Assembly (NCBI GenBank): GCA_014925825.1
Contig: JACGCK010000017.1
Location: 62,001-126,000 of the forward strand
Direction: 5' to 3'
Source: Pholiota molesta
Lineage: Eukaryota > Basidiomycota > Agaricomycetes > Agaricales > Strophariaceae
Length of the DNA: 64,000 nt
Below are positions 24,184 through 34,020 of this stretch, in pieces. Position 1 is the stretch's first letter; every line of letters begins with the position of its first letter. Under the pieces are notes generated by a model. That model made no database searches, was not told the DNA's origin, and saw only the letters and a program-made list of their open reading frames with translations. The position numbers and the translations under genes were made by a program.

Positions 24184-24833
24184 ATGTCATCCAGCTTGTT
24201 TTCGACCACGACGACAAGCGACTTTGTTGCCTTACCACCAGAGCTGCAGATTCTGATCCTCCGAAACCTCGATGCGGTATCACTCATTCGCTGTGCGATG
24301 GTAATGTTTACACGTAAAAAATCTACAACCAAGACGCTGAATGGACGGACTCACAGACTTGCGTGTATCTGAATGACATAGTCATGAACTCGTCCCAGCT
24401 CATCGCAGCGCCACACGAAGCCATCGAATTACTTCATGACGCGTACCGCCACAGGCAGACGTGCCAAAAACTCAAGAAGAAATTGGCGTCCAAGTTGGCG
24501 TCCAAAAAGTTGGCGTCCAAAAAGGTTCGTCTGGCTCGTATTGCGGCCGAGGCGGCGGAGAAAAATCTTTGTGAGGCAGAACACTATGCCGAAAGGATTG
24601 TTGGCCTCATCCAGAAGAGGGGTTTCCAGCTGGAGAGACGGGACTCCGTAGGGGCCGGGCCAGGGTTCTTTGTTCTGATACATGGCTGTGAGCACCCTCT
24701 TTCTTTTCCATTTTCTCATTTTGAATGTTCTCTATTGCCTACAACAGACACACACACGGTCATTGTGGCGGGTCATACGACAGTCAGCGTCGTCCTAGAT
24801 TAGTTGCAGGTCCTGTAGCAGTGTAGCCTTACT
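24184..24833 (+). CDS. Chimeric F-box protein with unrelated lysine-rich tail
   Basis: Exon 1 (24184-24300, 39 codons) is nearly the same as exon 1 of the full F-box copy at 36257, with the F-box core PPELQILILRNLDAVSLIRCAM, followed by the usual intron (24301-24356) and TCVYLNDIVMNSSQL. After about 20 codons of exon 2 family likeness ends abruptly. What follows is APHEAIELLHDAYRHRQTC, a threefold KLASK-type repeat made by repeated TTGGCGTCCAA words (24483-24525), and a coiled-coil-like AEAAEKNLCEAEHYAER stretch. The frame runs open to 24803; a further intron (about 24688-24749) would instead give an end near 24833. The start at 24184 is chosen by homology; an ATG 18 bases upstream is in frame. 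A fusion made by rearrangement; expression unknown. Confidence 0.55.
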
Positions 24834-24954
24834 CTGCATTGTCAAATACCCCTTCATTGTGAAATAATATCTAACTCAGAGATAATCAGTGATCGCTACT
24901 AGGCTAGCGCCTCCGTCACACAGTCGAGCTAGTACTTATTTCGGGATGTAAACG

Positions 24955-25061
24955 CACGAACACGTTGATGTCACATTATTTCAATGGTCAACGTTTTCCA
25001 TGTTTCCATAATGTTTTCACATTCAACGTCCATCTCAACGTCAACCTATTCGAATGTCATC
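24955..25061 (+). pseudogene. Truncated F-box 5' end
   Basis: The F-box 5' module followed by the first 11 coding bases (ATGTCATCCAG at 25053-25063), after which the sequence switches to CTGACTGTATCAGGG, the far-upstream region of the next copy. Only the leader of one more family member is left. Confidence 0.65.
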
Positions 25062-25141
25062 CAGCTGACTGTATCAGGGAATTTCAGACGTTGAGGCACG
25101 GTATGCCACGAGGTCGGACTCGGACGTAAACGCATGAACAT

Positions 25142-25142
<1 letters not shown>
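25062..25142 (+). other. Upstream region of F-box copy 1, cut off by the retrotransposon
   Basis: CTGACTGTATCAGGG..GCCACGAGGTCGGACTCGGACGTAAACGCA matches 38448-38520 upstream of F-box copy 2. In copy 1 this piece is now 11 kb away from its gene because the LINE element sits in between. Confidence 0.8.
25130..25142 (+). repeat. Target site duplication, 3' side of LINE
   Basis: ACGCATGAACATG, identical to 36144-36156 at the other end of the element. 13 identical bases, directly next to the poly(T) run. Confidence 0.9.

Positions 25143-25181
<39 letters not shown>
25143..25181 (-). other. Poly(A) tail of the LINE
   Basis: 39 uninterrupted T on the plus strand, i.e. a poly(A) tail of the minus-strand element. 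No interruptions, which points to a young insertion. Confidence 0.9.
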
Positions 25182-25182
<1 letters not shown>

Positions 25183-25340
25183 GTGGTGCCTTAAGGTTTG
25201 TGACAGTTAACAAAGTTATCCTCACTCCCCAGCCATGATTTCGAGGGATATGATCCCTTGTCCATAAGTACAGAGCCACCCCGAGGAAATGCTTTTACGC
25301 ACACTCACAAAGTAAGTAGTGTGGGACTCAGGGGGATGCA

Positions 25341-25378
25341 CGCCAGGACGGAACCGCGCTAGCGGTTCCGTCCTGGCG
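25341..25378. other. Perfect 17-base-pair hairpin with ORF2 stop codon in the loop
   Basis: Arms 25341-25357 (CGCCAGGACGGAACCGC) and 25362-25378 are exact reverse complements, loop GCTA (25358-25361). The ORF2 stop (plus-strand CTA at 25359-25361) lies in the loop; one arm encodes the last ORF2 residues and the other is the start of the 3' untranslated part. It may serve as the RNA structure recognised by the reverse transcriptase or affect translation end. Confidence 0.85.
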
Positions 25379-28300
25379 GGCGTCTCCCAATACCCACTAA
25401 AACCCCGGTATTTTCAATCCAGTCGTCGGGCAGGTCCTCCCGGTTCTTCAGTACTGCCCACCAGGTCTTCTCCACTAGCGCTTTCCTGACGGCCAATTTC
25501 CCATACTTATAGGGATTTGTTTGTAGGCACTCTAGCTGCAGCCGTCTGTTTATCTGGTCTAGCCATTTTCCTCGGGCTACCTCACTGCTCAGAATTTTAT
25601 CTAGGTCACCTTCATCCTGTATTCTCCATTGACATCGGATTTTCCATATCATATGTGCAGATTCAGACATGATTATTTTGTACAATCTATTTGCTCCAGG
25701 AAGTGGCTTCTTTCCTGCCTGTGTGTGAAAGAGGTGTAGCCCACTACCCAAGATTACACCCATGGTTGGCTGTGGCCATGGGAGGCCCCTTAGCACCCAC
25801 AGTTCTCGAGCAGCAGTCCATATTGTCTCCTGCTGGGAGGCTCTACATCTGGTCAGGATGTGCTCCAAAGTCTCATCGGCATTCCCACAGGCATGGCAGA
25901 ATTGCCGTTGTTCATAGTTTGGGATATGTGCCCAGTACCTGCCTAGCTTATATGCACTATGCATCGCCTTCCATAGGAAACTCCGTGCCCTTGGAGTGAC
26001 ACTTTTATCCCTGATAGACAGCCACACTCTTGGGTCAAGTGGTGTGAGGCCATTGTGGTGACCCGCTGCTTGCCTGACTATGTCTAGGTTTACCATGGTT
26101 GCTGGGCGGACTGGCTCTCTTCTCATATTGACAATTCTCCTATAGACAATTGCCTGTGTGGCCTGGCTAATTCGCATGCCAGAGACACGGTACTCCTGTG
26201 GTACAGCTAATGCCACCACCACATCACCATTCGCATTGGAGAGTGCGTGTTTCAGCTTGGATCTTATTCTTTCAAGTTCTTGTGGGTCCGAGTTATTTCC
26301 AATTATGGTAAAGGATGTTTTGCTACGGCGTGCTCGTAGCATAGCCACTATGTCCTTCATACTTGACCTATCTGGAGAGTCCTTCCAGTCGAGGTCCTCA
26401 TTCTTCTCAAGGCCTATGGTAAGGCTTACAATTGTTGACCGCATATTGGTCTTTATAAGGAGGGGGGTTGAGGGGGGTGTTTGGGAGAGTAACACAGCTA
26501 GAGTATCACGTATGCCCTTGATAATTGAACAAGGGCCAGGGTCCAATCGGAGGACCTTATTTCTAGGGTCATCCTCCCCAAACCACAGGAGCCCAGCCAA
26601 CCTGGCACCCTCATAGCTCAGGTCCTGGCTTTTGCAGCTCATGTAGACTATTATCTGCTCTGCAGGAGGTGTAGGCCCTAGGTCAACCTCTGGGTTTGCA
26701 GGGTGTGGGTTCGAGGCAGGTGCTGGTGCAAAGTGAATACGTATCTCCTCAAGGGGATTTCTCTTAGACATTGTTTCTGGGTCAAATATGATGGGGGTCC
26801 CATTTAGCAGGGCTGTTCTATTACTTGTGGCAAGGGTCACACCTCGCTCATCGTCTGCGGCTGGTCCTGTAGGCTCCCATTTGCTATGGAGGCTGTTCAG
26901 GAGGTTTCTCCCAGCCTGGCGGCATTTTCCTGGGTGTCGACAGCCCAGTGCCCGCCCTGCCTGACACTTTGGGCAGGCGCATACTATATAACCATTGCAC
27001 AGGCGATGCTGGGCAATACCCATGCCCTCCACGTAGTCGCTCATTTCACCAACAGTGACAATGCCATGGTTGCTCCGTTGGCATTTTTGCCACTCACTAT
27101 TGATAGTGGCTCTGAGGTTCCTATTTACTCCTATATGGTACCACACTGGCATTCTGCGCTGTAGCTCGAGTTGTGGATTGATTGGGTCAAGGGCTACATT
27201 GTATGTTGCAGCTACTCTTAGCATGGTCCCGAGATTGGTGTGTAATTCACTTTGGTTCCGGAGCTTGGTTGTCCAAGACTGAAGGAATATGTTCTGGAGT
27301 GCGTTGCCATCTCTTACATTTAGCGCCCGGGGGGCATTGCGACTGATCAAGTGGTCAGCTACAAAGGCCCACTTGGGGCGCCCTTCCCCACTCTTTAAGT
27401 AGGAGCTCAGCTTGGTTAGCTGTATGGCTTCATTTCTTGCTTTTAGGTCTAGGATTTGTTTTCCTCCTGCCTCCAGTGTGGCCTGTAGGGTCTCAGCATT
27501 CACCCTCGGGGAGCTGTCATCCCATATGAAGTTTGTAATTTTATGTTGGATGATCTTTTCAACTTCGCTGTCCATCCCTTGGACCCTGGTTAGATACTGT
27601 GTGAGGCCACCAACTACCATGCTGATTATGAGTCGTTTTCCTTCAATAGTGGGGTGCCCCTTTGCCCAGTTTTTAAGCCTGGCATCAATCTTTTCTATGG
27701 TGGGGCTCCACACTTCTGCATTGCTGACTCTATTGCCAATATAGGCACCAAGTACTCTAGTCGGGGTTCCATCCTCGGCTATTTGCATTTCAGCTGGGAT
27801 AGGCAGTTGGTCATCACTAAGCTTCCTAGTTGCTATAAGCTTAGCTCGGTAGGTGGTAGAGCCTACTGGAATTATAAACGTCTTTTTTATGTTAAATTTT
27901 GCCCCGGATACGGAGCACCATTTATTTAATATGCATAACAGCTGTTGAAAATCATCGGTAGATGCGAGGTAGACTGTTGTATCGTCAGCAAAGAGTGTAG
28001 TTATTAGTCTTTCTGCCATCTTAGGTATGCTGAAACCTTGGAGGTTAGAGTTTCGGAGCATCTGTGCAAGTGACTCTATAGCTAGGTTGAAGATGAGGCA
28101 CGAGAGCGGGTCACCCTGGCGCACTCCACAAATCACCTGGTAGGGGCTGCTGAGCACTCCATTTATCAGTACCACAGTCACGCCAGACTCATAGAGGGAC
28201 CGGAGTGTTTTTGTAAAATGTTGTGGGAAGTTGAGCTTATCCAGTGACTTCCATATAAAGCTATGTTGGATCTTGTCATATGCCTTTTCTTGGTCAAGGC

Positions 28301-30668
28301 AGACAATCACGCCATTTTCCTCATCGGCTTCACATTTGTCTAGCATCAGCTTGACAAGGTCTGTCTGGTCCTCAATTTTACGGCCAGACATAAATCCTGC
28401 TTGGTCTGGGTGGATTAGGTGGGGTACCACCGCTGTTAGTCTGGTGGTCAATGCCCGGGTCATAATTTTGTAGTCTGAGTTGAGGACTGTAATAGGTCTA
28501 TAGTTACTGATCTCAGTGTTGTCGCCTTTTTTGTATATAGGGCACATCCATCCTTTTGCAAAGCTCGTCGCTGGGCAGACACCATATCGTTCAATATCAT
28601 TGTAAACTTGTGTCAGGCAGCTGACAACATCAAAGGCGGGGTTCTTATGCTTTAGATCCACTGTACACTTTTCCTGCATCATTTTCCACAGTTCGTGTGG
28701 GACACCATCGATGCCCGGGGCCTTACCATCGGGCAAGGCCTTTATGGCATTATTTATTTCTTCTTTAGTTATACATTCGGCTAGACTGTGTTTTTCCCGG
28801 TTCGTCAGTCCAGAGCTAAGATGATCCAGGACACTATTGTACTCTGCGTCCCCAGCATTTTGTTCAAGGCATTGGAGCTGCAGCCCATTGTGGTAGTCTC
28901 GAGCTAGCTCTGCCATTTTTGATGTGGTTCTTTCATACTCCGGTTGATCACCTGTTGGGTTCAACTTTCGCAGCATGGGGATTGTGTCCCTTGGTTTCTT
29001 CTCTTTGTTGAGCCTTACCCAGAACTGGGTCATTGTTTCCATCTGGAGGGTGGCCTTTGCAGCTAAATTGTCCCTGATCTTCGTGTGGCGAAGGGCTTCG
29101 AGATACTTTATACGTTCCTCGAGGATCCCGGCGCTTAGGCACTTTTCTTCGGCAGGAAGGGCTCTATTGTTTAGCGTTTCCTTTAGCTGTCTAACCGCGA
29201 GCTGTATCTTTCCATCCAGACGGGGGGTGTACTCTCTGGAATAGGTGCGGGCATAGTTCATTGTCTTTTTCTTAAAGTCATAGAGGAGTGTCTGTGCGTT
29301 GTGGTCCTCATGTCTGTTTCCGGCATCTGCTATGTCTTTGAGCTTGCTCTCGAACTCGAGCCCTAGGCATTTAACCTCCTGTTGTATTGTTTTGTTTTTT
29401 AGGAGGTGCAGGGGGATGGCCCATCTGCCTTTGCCAATGTATGGTGATCCCGGGTTTGCAAATTCCATCGATATCATTTTGTGGTCGGTTTTTATGCCAG
29501 TCTCCTTAATTTCCCAGCTGCGGCTATTTTTTACTATGTGGCTTGATGCGTATATGCGATCTATTCGTGAGCGGGACTGTTCATCATGGCCCGGTGGTCT
29601 AGTGAAGGTGTACGCCAGCTCTGTAGGGTTCTGATGTCGCCAGCCGTCCTGTACGGAGATGTAGCTCTTAAAGGTTTCTAGGTTTTTTGTGGCCTGCGGA
29701 TTATCTCGGTGGCTGGGCAGTCTATCTACTGCATCTTCCACCATATTGAAGTCTCCCAGAAAAATATCCGGTACTGGGAGATTTTGCTCATCCCAGGCCT
29801 TAGTGAGCGTGGCCCAGAAGCCCGCATTTTCTGCACTGTCATTTGGGGCATATATTGCAAGGATATTAATTATGGTATTAGCCTTCCATGGCAGGCAAAC
29901 TAGGATGGCCCTTCCTGGTACTATTACAGTTTTGGTCACTCCTTTCCACTCAGTGAGCTGCTTATTTAGAATAATCGCAATCCCAGCCCGGGCAGTCGGA
30001 CTTTCTGGGTCCGCTGTGTTATGTATATTCAGGCGACCATGGAACTGTGCATTTAGCAGGGCAGTGTCTTCTTCCCGAAGGTGCGTCTCCTGCACCGCAA
30101 GGATTGCAACCCTTTCCTCTCTCATTAGTTGGTTTATATTTTGCCACTTAGCTTTTGTGGCTCTAGACCCACCCCCCCTAATGTTCAGGGAGGCCACTTT
30201 TAGCACCGCTCTGGTTGTCTTAAGGTTCCGGTAGTGCTCACGTTCATCTTCCACTGTATTCGCTACTTCCGATGGCAGGGCAGGAAGGTGGCCCTCTGGG
30301 GCTGGTTCTCCTCCATCCGCTTGTTGTGCGGGGGCGGGATGCGCCCGTCCTGCATGATTTGCAGGGGCTGGTATTGCCAATGGTATTTCCCCAGCCACTG
30401 GTGGTGTGGCTTGGTGCTCTATGGTAGGAGCGCGCTGGTGTGGCGGAGCTGGTGTTGCTCGTGCATGCACTTGAGTATGTGCAGGTGGGGAGGCGGGGCA
30501 GCCTTCATTACTATGGTTTATGAGTCTACCAAGTTCGGGATGCCCTGCCTCTCCTTGTAGGTCCTCGTCTCCGATCTCCCCCGACCCGTCATCAGAGCTG
30601 TGGCGGATGAGGACGGCAGTGGCTCCTCCTGGTGGGGGAGGATAGTTACCTTGGCTGTTTCGTTGCAC
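25359..30668 (-). CDS. LINE ORF2: endonuclease / reverse transcriptase
   Basis: 1769 residues, unbroken. Residues 1-150 are proline-, alanine- and histidine-rich. About 155-400 is an APE-type endonuclease with SLNIRG, QETH (near 193), GDFN (near 304), SRIDRIY and TDHK (near 393). The reverse transcriptase follows: NYRPITVLN, LDQEKAYDK (near 790), CGVRQGDPLS, and the active site FADDTTVY (near 893), all catalytic residues present. A cysteine-rich piece CACPKCQAGRALGCRHPGKC lies near 1240. Near 1335-1480 is an RNase H-like fold that seems to have lost its acidic residues. Near 1589 is the zinc-binding CHACGNADETLEHILTRC typical of the end of such polyproteins. It nicks target DNA and copies the element RNA at the nick. 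Start is the first ATG; ORF1 ends 577 bases upstream. Confidence 0.95.
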   Translation of the reverse strand: MQRNSQGNYPPPPGGATAVLIRHSSDDGSGEIGDEDLQGEAGHPELGRLINHSNEGCPASPPAHTQVHARATPAPPHQRAPTIEHQATPPVAGEIPLAIPAPANHAGRAHPAPAQQADGGEPAPEGHLPALPSEVANTVEDEREHYRNLKTTRAVLKVASLNIRGGGSRATKAKWQNINQLMREERVAILAVQETHLREEDTALLNAQFHGRLNIHNTADPESPTARAGIAIILNKQLTEWKGVTKTVIVPGRAILVCLPWKANTIINILAIYAPNDSAENAGFWATLTKAWDEQNLPVPDIFLGDFNMVEDAVDRLPSHRDNPQATKNLETFKSYISVQDGWRHQNPTELAYTFTRPPGHDEQSRSRIDRIYASSHIVKNSRSWEIKETGIKTDHKMISMEFANPGSPYIGKGRWAIPLHLLKNKTIQQEVKCLGLEFESKLKDIADAGNRHEDHNAQTLLYDFKKKTMNYARTYSREYTPRLDGKIQLAVRQLKETLNNRALPAEEKCLSAGILEERIKYLEALRHTKIRDNLAAKATLQMETMTQFWVRLNKEKKPRDTIPMLRKLNPTGDQPEYERTTSKMAELARDYHNGLQLQCLEQNAGDAEYNSVLDHLSSGLTNREKHSLAECITKEEINNAIKALPDGKAPGIDGVPHELWKMMQEKCTVDLKHKNPAFDVVSCLTQVYNDIERYGVCPATSFAKGWMCPIYKKGDNTEISNYRPITVLNSDYKIMTRALTTRLTAVVPHLIHPDQAGFMSGRKIEDQTDLVKLMLDKCEADEENGVIVCLDQEKAYDKIQHSFIWKSLDKLNFPQHFTKTLRSLYESGVTVVLINGVLSSPYQVICGVRQGDPLSCLIFNLAIESLAQMLRNSNLQGFSIPKMAERLITTLFADDTTVYLASTDDFQQLLCILNKWCSVSGAKFNIKKTFIIPVGSTTYRAKLIATRKLSDDQLPIPAEMQIAEDGTPTRVLGAYIGNRVSNAEVWSPTIEKIDARLKNWAKGHPTIEGKRLIISMVVGGLTQYLTRVQGMDSEVEKIIQHKITNFIWDDSSPRVNAETLQATLEAGGKQILDLKARNEAIQLTKLSSYLKSGEGRPKWAFVADHLISRNAPRALNVRDGNALQNIFLQSWTTKLRNQSELHTNLGTMLRVAATYNVALDPINPQLELQRRMPVWYHIGVNRNLRATINSEWQKCQRSNHGIVTVGEMSDYVEGMGIAQHRLCNGYIVCACPKCQAGRALGCRHPGKCRQAGRNLLNSLHSKWEPTGPAADDERGVTLATSNRTALLNGTPIIFDPETMSKRNPLEEIRIHFAPAPASNPHPANPEVDLGPTPPAEQIIVYMSCKSQDLSYEGARLAGLLWFGEDDPRNKVLRLDPGPCSIIKGIRDTLAVLLSQTPPSTPLLIKTNMRSTIVSLTIGLEKNEDLDWKDSPDRSSMKDIVAMLRARRSKTSFTIIGNNSDPQELERIRSKLKHALSNANGDVVVALAVPQEYRVSGMRISQATQAIVYRRIVNMRREPVRPATMVNLDIVRQAAGHHNGLTPLDPRVWLSIRDKSVTPRARSFLWKAMHSAYKLGRYWAHIPNYEQRQFCHACGNADETLEHILTRCRASQQETIWTAARELWVLRGLPWPQPTMGVILGSGLHLFHTQAGKKPLPGANRLYKIIMSESAHMIWKIRCQWRIQDEGDLDKILSSEVARGKWLDQINRRLQLECLQTNPYKYGKLAVRKALVEKTWWAVLKNREDLPDDWIENTGVLVGIGRRPPGRNR

Positions 30669-31245
30669 CCGACTTGTATGTTGTGTTTCTGTAATAAAAT
30701 TCGTAGAAGTAAGCTTACGAACTCAGTCCTTACCGGGGAACTTGAGTCGGATCCGTTTACCCTCGGAGTCCACAGGTTTGAACTGCGCAACGGGTTACAA
30801 ACATCCACGGCCTTTCTCCGTGGGTGTCAGTTCCCATTACTTTCCTCTCTCGAGTTTGGTCTGTTCATGACCATGCACTTGGGGCCTCCCTTTATAGTCT
30901 TTTGCTCCTAGGCTTTCCTGTACCACTTGTGGTCAGTAAATTTGGGCCATAGAGCTACCGCAGACTTTGCACCTTTCTTGTGTGGTACGCGCCCTCTCGT
31001 GGTTTATTACCTCATTTGTTCTTGTGAGAATAGTCCTTCGTTTCATTTGTTCTCCATTTGGCAGAGCTCACTTCTTATGTAGACAAGTGTAAACAGGCAG
31101 CAATGGTATTTGGGGCAGGGTATATACATTCGCTATTTACGGGATAGTAGACTGGCTTAACGGTTCTTGTTATCATAAGTTTTCTGTTCAGCAGGCGAGA
31201 GGGGGTAGCGGCGAGGGGCGGGTTCGGTGACAGTACCATAGCTAC
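30669..31245 (-). other. Spacer between LINE ORF1 and ORF2
   Basis: 577 bases. Minus-strand open frame 30808-30518 overlaps the ORF2 start in another frame and has no recognised motif. How ORF2 is translated (re-initiation, internal entry or a splice) cannot be told. Confidence 0.5.
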
Positions 31246-32775
31246 TTAGAAGCGGCCACGGCCTCCTCGGCCACGGGTGCCGTTTCCGCGGCCACGGTGG
31301 AGGCCGTCCTGCTGGCCCCTGCTAGACCCACTGCGTCCTGGGAAGGTGCTGCGAATGTTGTACCCATCGTCCTTCTCGGAGCCACGGGTGGTCTGCTTGG
31401 TCACGGGCCATCCCTTGACGAAGGGGAAGGGGCATAAGCCCGTCGGATGGTCGAGACCGCGGCACAGGGCGCAGTTGTACACGTGCTGGGCTTTGGCTCG
31501 GCCTTCTAGTGCCGTGTAGCTCGCTGTGCGGACTGCGGCAAGCCACTCGCGGAAGCCGACGTAGTTGTTTGTGGGGCCTGACATGTATATGTTGTACTCT
31601 GTGACAGTGGTGCCCTCGATGACCGTTTCTATCTCCTGCGCCTCGATTGTGTCTGCGATTGCGGCCAGTACTTCGTCGGGTGTGTAGCCGGGGTAGTTGT
31701 CGGAGTAAGCACATACCACCTTGCGGACCGCAAGGTCCGCCTGGATGGCGCGCCCAACTCGGGATGCGGCGGCTTCATGGGCGCGTTCGGGGTCAAAGAA
31801 GGAGAAGCCGCGGAGGGTCATGACAAAGCCTGTGAGGAAGTAGGTGGATGGGAAAGTAAAGAAGGTGAGGGAGGGCGTGCTCCAGCAGGCCCGTCGTACG
31901 AGGATTTCGATGTTGTCGCGGTCGAGGCCGGTGATGAGGTAGGGGGTTATGGGTTTACGGTCTTCGCGGGTGGCAGCCCTGCTGCCTGGAGAGCTGACAA
32001 TGAGGCGCGGGCAGTCAAAAATCTGCTTGATTAGATCCTTAATCCTCTGGGCATTTGCCGCTGTGTCAGTCTTTGGGCCATCAAAGGCCAGGAAGGCCAG
32101 GCAGTAGTCGGCATCATCGAGTTCACCCCAAAGCGCCAGGCTCTCGGCATCCACGTTTTTACGGAGGTCCACTGACGTGATCCCATGGATACACGGGAAG
32201 CCCCCGAGGGGGGTTGGGGTGATGTTGAGGCCGGCGGGAGGCTCGAAGCCAACCGGGATCTGTGCGGCCCACTTCTCGGCGTGTCTGCGTGCCCTGGCTG
32301 CCTGTCTTTCGTGCTCAGCATTCGAGGTAGGAGCGGTGCCATCATTGAAGAGGTCGGAGGCATGCTGGGGCACAGGGGCGCTCATCGCAGTGCTGTGGTC
32401 TGCCCTCGCCTTTGGGGTGGGCGTGTCGGGGAGTTGGGCGGGGGGGGTGACAGCTAGTGCTGGGTTCGGGGCAGAGGCTGGCTGTGGGGGAGGCGTTGAG
32501 CTTGGCTGGTTTGACTTCTTTGCCGGAGTGCCTATGGGCGCGCGGAGGTCGTCAGCTTGACCACCCTTGCGTTTGTGACCCTTTTTCATTGGGCTGTTTG
32601 TAGTCCTATGGAAGGCTAGGCCTGGGGGGACACCACCAAGGGCAGTTTGGGTGCCAATGGCAGCGATGGGCAGAAGGGGAGGATGGGCGCTAGTCGCGTC
32701 GTTCATCTCCTGGTCGACATCGCCCCCCATGGTACGGGGGGTGGTCAGGGGGGCTACGGGCATGGTTTCAGACAT
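31246..32775 (-). CDS. LINE ORF1: gag-like RNA-binding protein
   Basis: 509 residues. The N-terminal third is rich in proline, alanine and threonine with basic patches (MKKGHKRKGG) and likely unstructured. A conserved-looking middle domain follows (GFPCIHGITSVDLRKNVD through LTFFTFPSTYFLTGFVMTL). Near residue 440 is a single CCHC knuckle, C-AL-C-RGLD-H-PTGL-C, and the tail is glycine/arginine-rich (RGQQDGLHRGRGNGTRGRGG), both nucleic-acid-binding features. This type of protein coats the element RNA. The start ATG is followed by SETMPVAPL; upstream is the long 5' region. Confidence 0.85.
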   Translation of the reverse strand: MSETMPVAPLTTPRTMGGDVDQEMNDATSAHPPLLPIAAIGTQTALGGVPPGLAFHRTTNSPMKKGHKRKGGQADDLRAPIGTPAKKSNQPSSTPPPQPASAPNPALAVTPPAQLPDTPTPKARADHSTAMSAPVPQHASDLFNDGTAPTSNAEHERQAARARRHAEKWAAQIPVGFEPPAGLNITPTPLGGFPCIHGITSVDLRKNVDAESLALWGELDDADYCLAFLAFDGPKTDTAANAQRIKDLIKQIFDCPRLIVSSPGSRAATREDRKPITPYLITGLDRDNIEILVRRACWSTPSLTFFTFPSTYFLTGFVMTLRGFSFFDPERAHEAAASRVGRAIQADLAVRKVVCAYSDNYPGYTPDEVLAAIADTIEAQEIETVIEGTTVTEYNIYMSGPTNNYVGFREWLAAVRTASYTALEGRAKAQHVYNCALCRGLDHPTGLCPFPFVKGWPVTKQTTRGSEKDDGYNIRSTFPGRSGSSRGQQDGLHRGRGNGTRGRGGRGRF

Positions 32776-34010
32776 TTCGGTGTTAGAGTAGTGGTGGGGG
32801 GAGTGCTAGATTTTTATTTCTGTGTGATCTTACAGTTCTGGAAGGACTAAAAGGGAACTACTGTTCCTTCCGCCCTGCCTCTAGTTAGTTAGCGCTGGGC
32901 TTGTATCATGCAGGACACGTACCTCGGTGATGGTGGCCTCGTCAGGTGCGGAGGTTAGAGCACGTCGCAGGGTTCCGAATTGGCCTAGTTACTATCCCCT
33001 TGTCTGGGCATGGGCCCCTCATCGCCGTCTTCCAGTAAAACCTGCCCAAAGCGGCCGAGTTAGCTTGGGGAGTGGCGTATAGCGCTCGTATCGTGGCATC
33101 CCAGAGTGAATGAGCCTCCCCTACTATGGTGGCTACCTTTAGCTTTGGAGGCATCAGCTGGTGTGTTCTCCGTTGATGGAGAGAAGCTCACTGGTGGGGG
33201 GTACTTTTTTTGGTATCCCTGCGCACGGGTCTAGCACGAGGTTGTGTTCGCAGACGAGAGATGGGGGCGGCGGCGGTTTTGGGGCCCGCGTGGTCGGTAC
33301 CTCTAGATGTCGTACTACGGGCTTCCGGGGTTACTACACCCCCAAGATACGGGAGGGAGAGCTCTTGAGGGGCGTTTCATCCCTGCGCGTCAGTGTTATC
33401 GCATGGTTATGTTTGGCAGACGAGAGATGGGGGCGGCGGTGGTTTTGGGGCCCGCGTGGTCGGTTTCTCTAGGTGACGTACGGCTGCCTCTGGGTCAGGT
33501 ACTCTGCGAGATGTGGGGGGGGAGTTGGGGGAAGGGCCTTCGGGGAGGCATTGCACCTCTGGGTAGGAGCCAACTCAACTGCCTAGGTGGGGATGGTAGG
33601 GCGGGACGGAGTCGCACGTGCGGGAATGGTGGGGGTACGGATTGAGACACGAAGTGGCCCGTGCGCGGTGGCTGCACGGTGGCAGGACTCCGACCGGAGA
33701 TAAATCGGAAGTTACCGACTGATAAGCAGAGCGCTGTCTTTATGCCAGGGGGCCGGGGCGAGGCGGGGCGGGCCGCTGCTCGGTCTTTCGTCTATTTTTG
33801 GAATAGGGGGGTGGGGGGGAGAGTGGGGTGCACTTAGTTTTGTGCTGCTTCTGAGTAACCTATGGCCAATTCGCCTGGCCCTGCTCAGTTATATTCTATG
33901 GTAGGGCTGTAGTGCCCGGTTGGGAGAATTCCTGCTTAGCTTAGGTTCCAGAATGTCTCTAACTGAATTGGTTTCGTAATTCAGTTCATATTCAGGCTTG
34001 GCAGCCTCTG
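32776..34010 (-). other. 5' region of the LINE, G-rich on the plus strand
   Basis: Strong strand bias: many runs of 4-8 G on the plus strand between 33180 and 33860, hence C runs in the element RNA. Contains a direct repeat (33251-33299 and 33417-33465, offset 166) with the core CAGACGAGAGATGGGGGCGG. No protein recognised. 33961-33986 is an inverted repeat, AACTGAAT..ATTCAGTT. Confidence 0.6.
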
Positions 34011-34014
34011 ACCT

Positions 34015-34020
34015 TATAAG
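34015..34020 (+). promoter_or_regulatory. TATA box for the antisense gene in the LINE
   Basis: TATAAG, 109 bases before the ATG at 34129, followed by a CT-rich stretch (CGCTTCACTCTTTCG, about 34040). Spacing suits a core promoter on the plus strand. Confidence 0.45.

Noticed and set aside
29689..30234. Plus-strand open frame of 181 codons inside the LINE
   Set aside because: Antisense shadow of the endonuclease region of ORF2; no start context or splice support, unlike the frame at 34129.
32177..32560. Plus-strand open frame opposite LINE ORF1
   Set aside because: Shadow of the proline/alanine-rich N-terminal part of ORF1.
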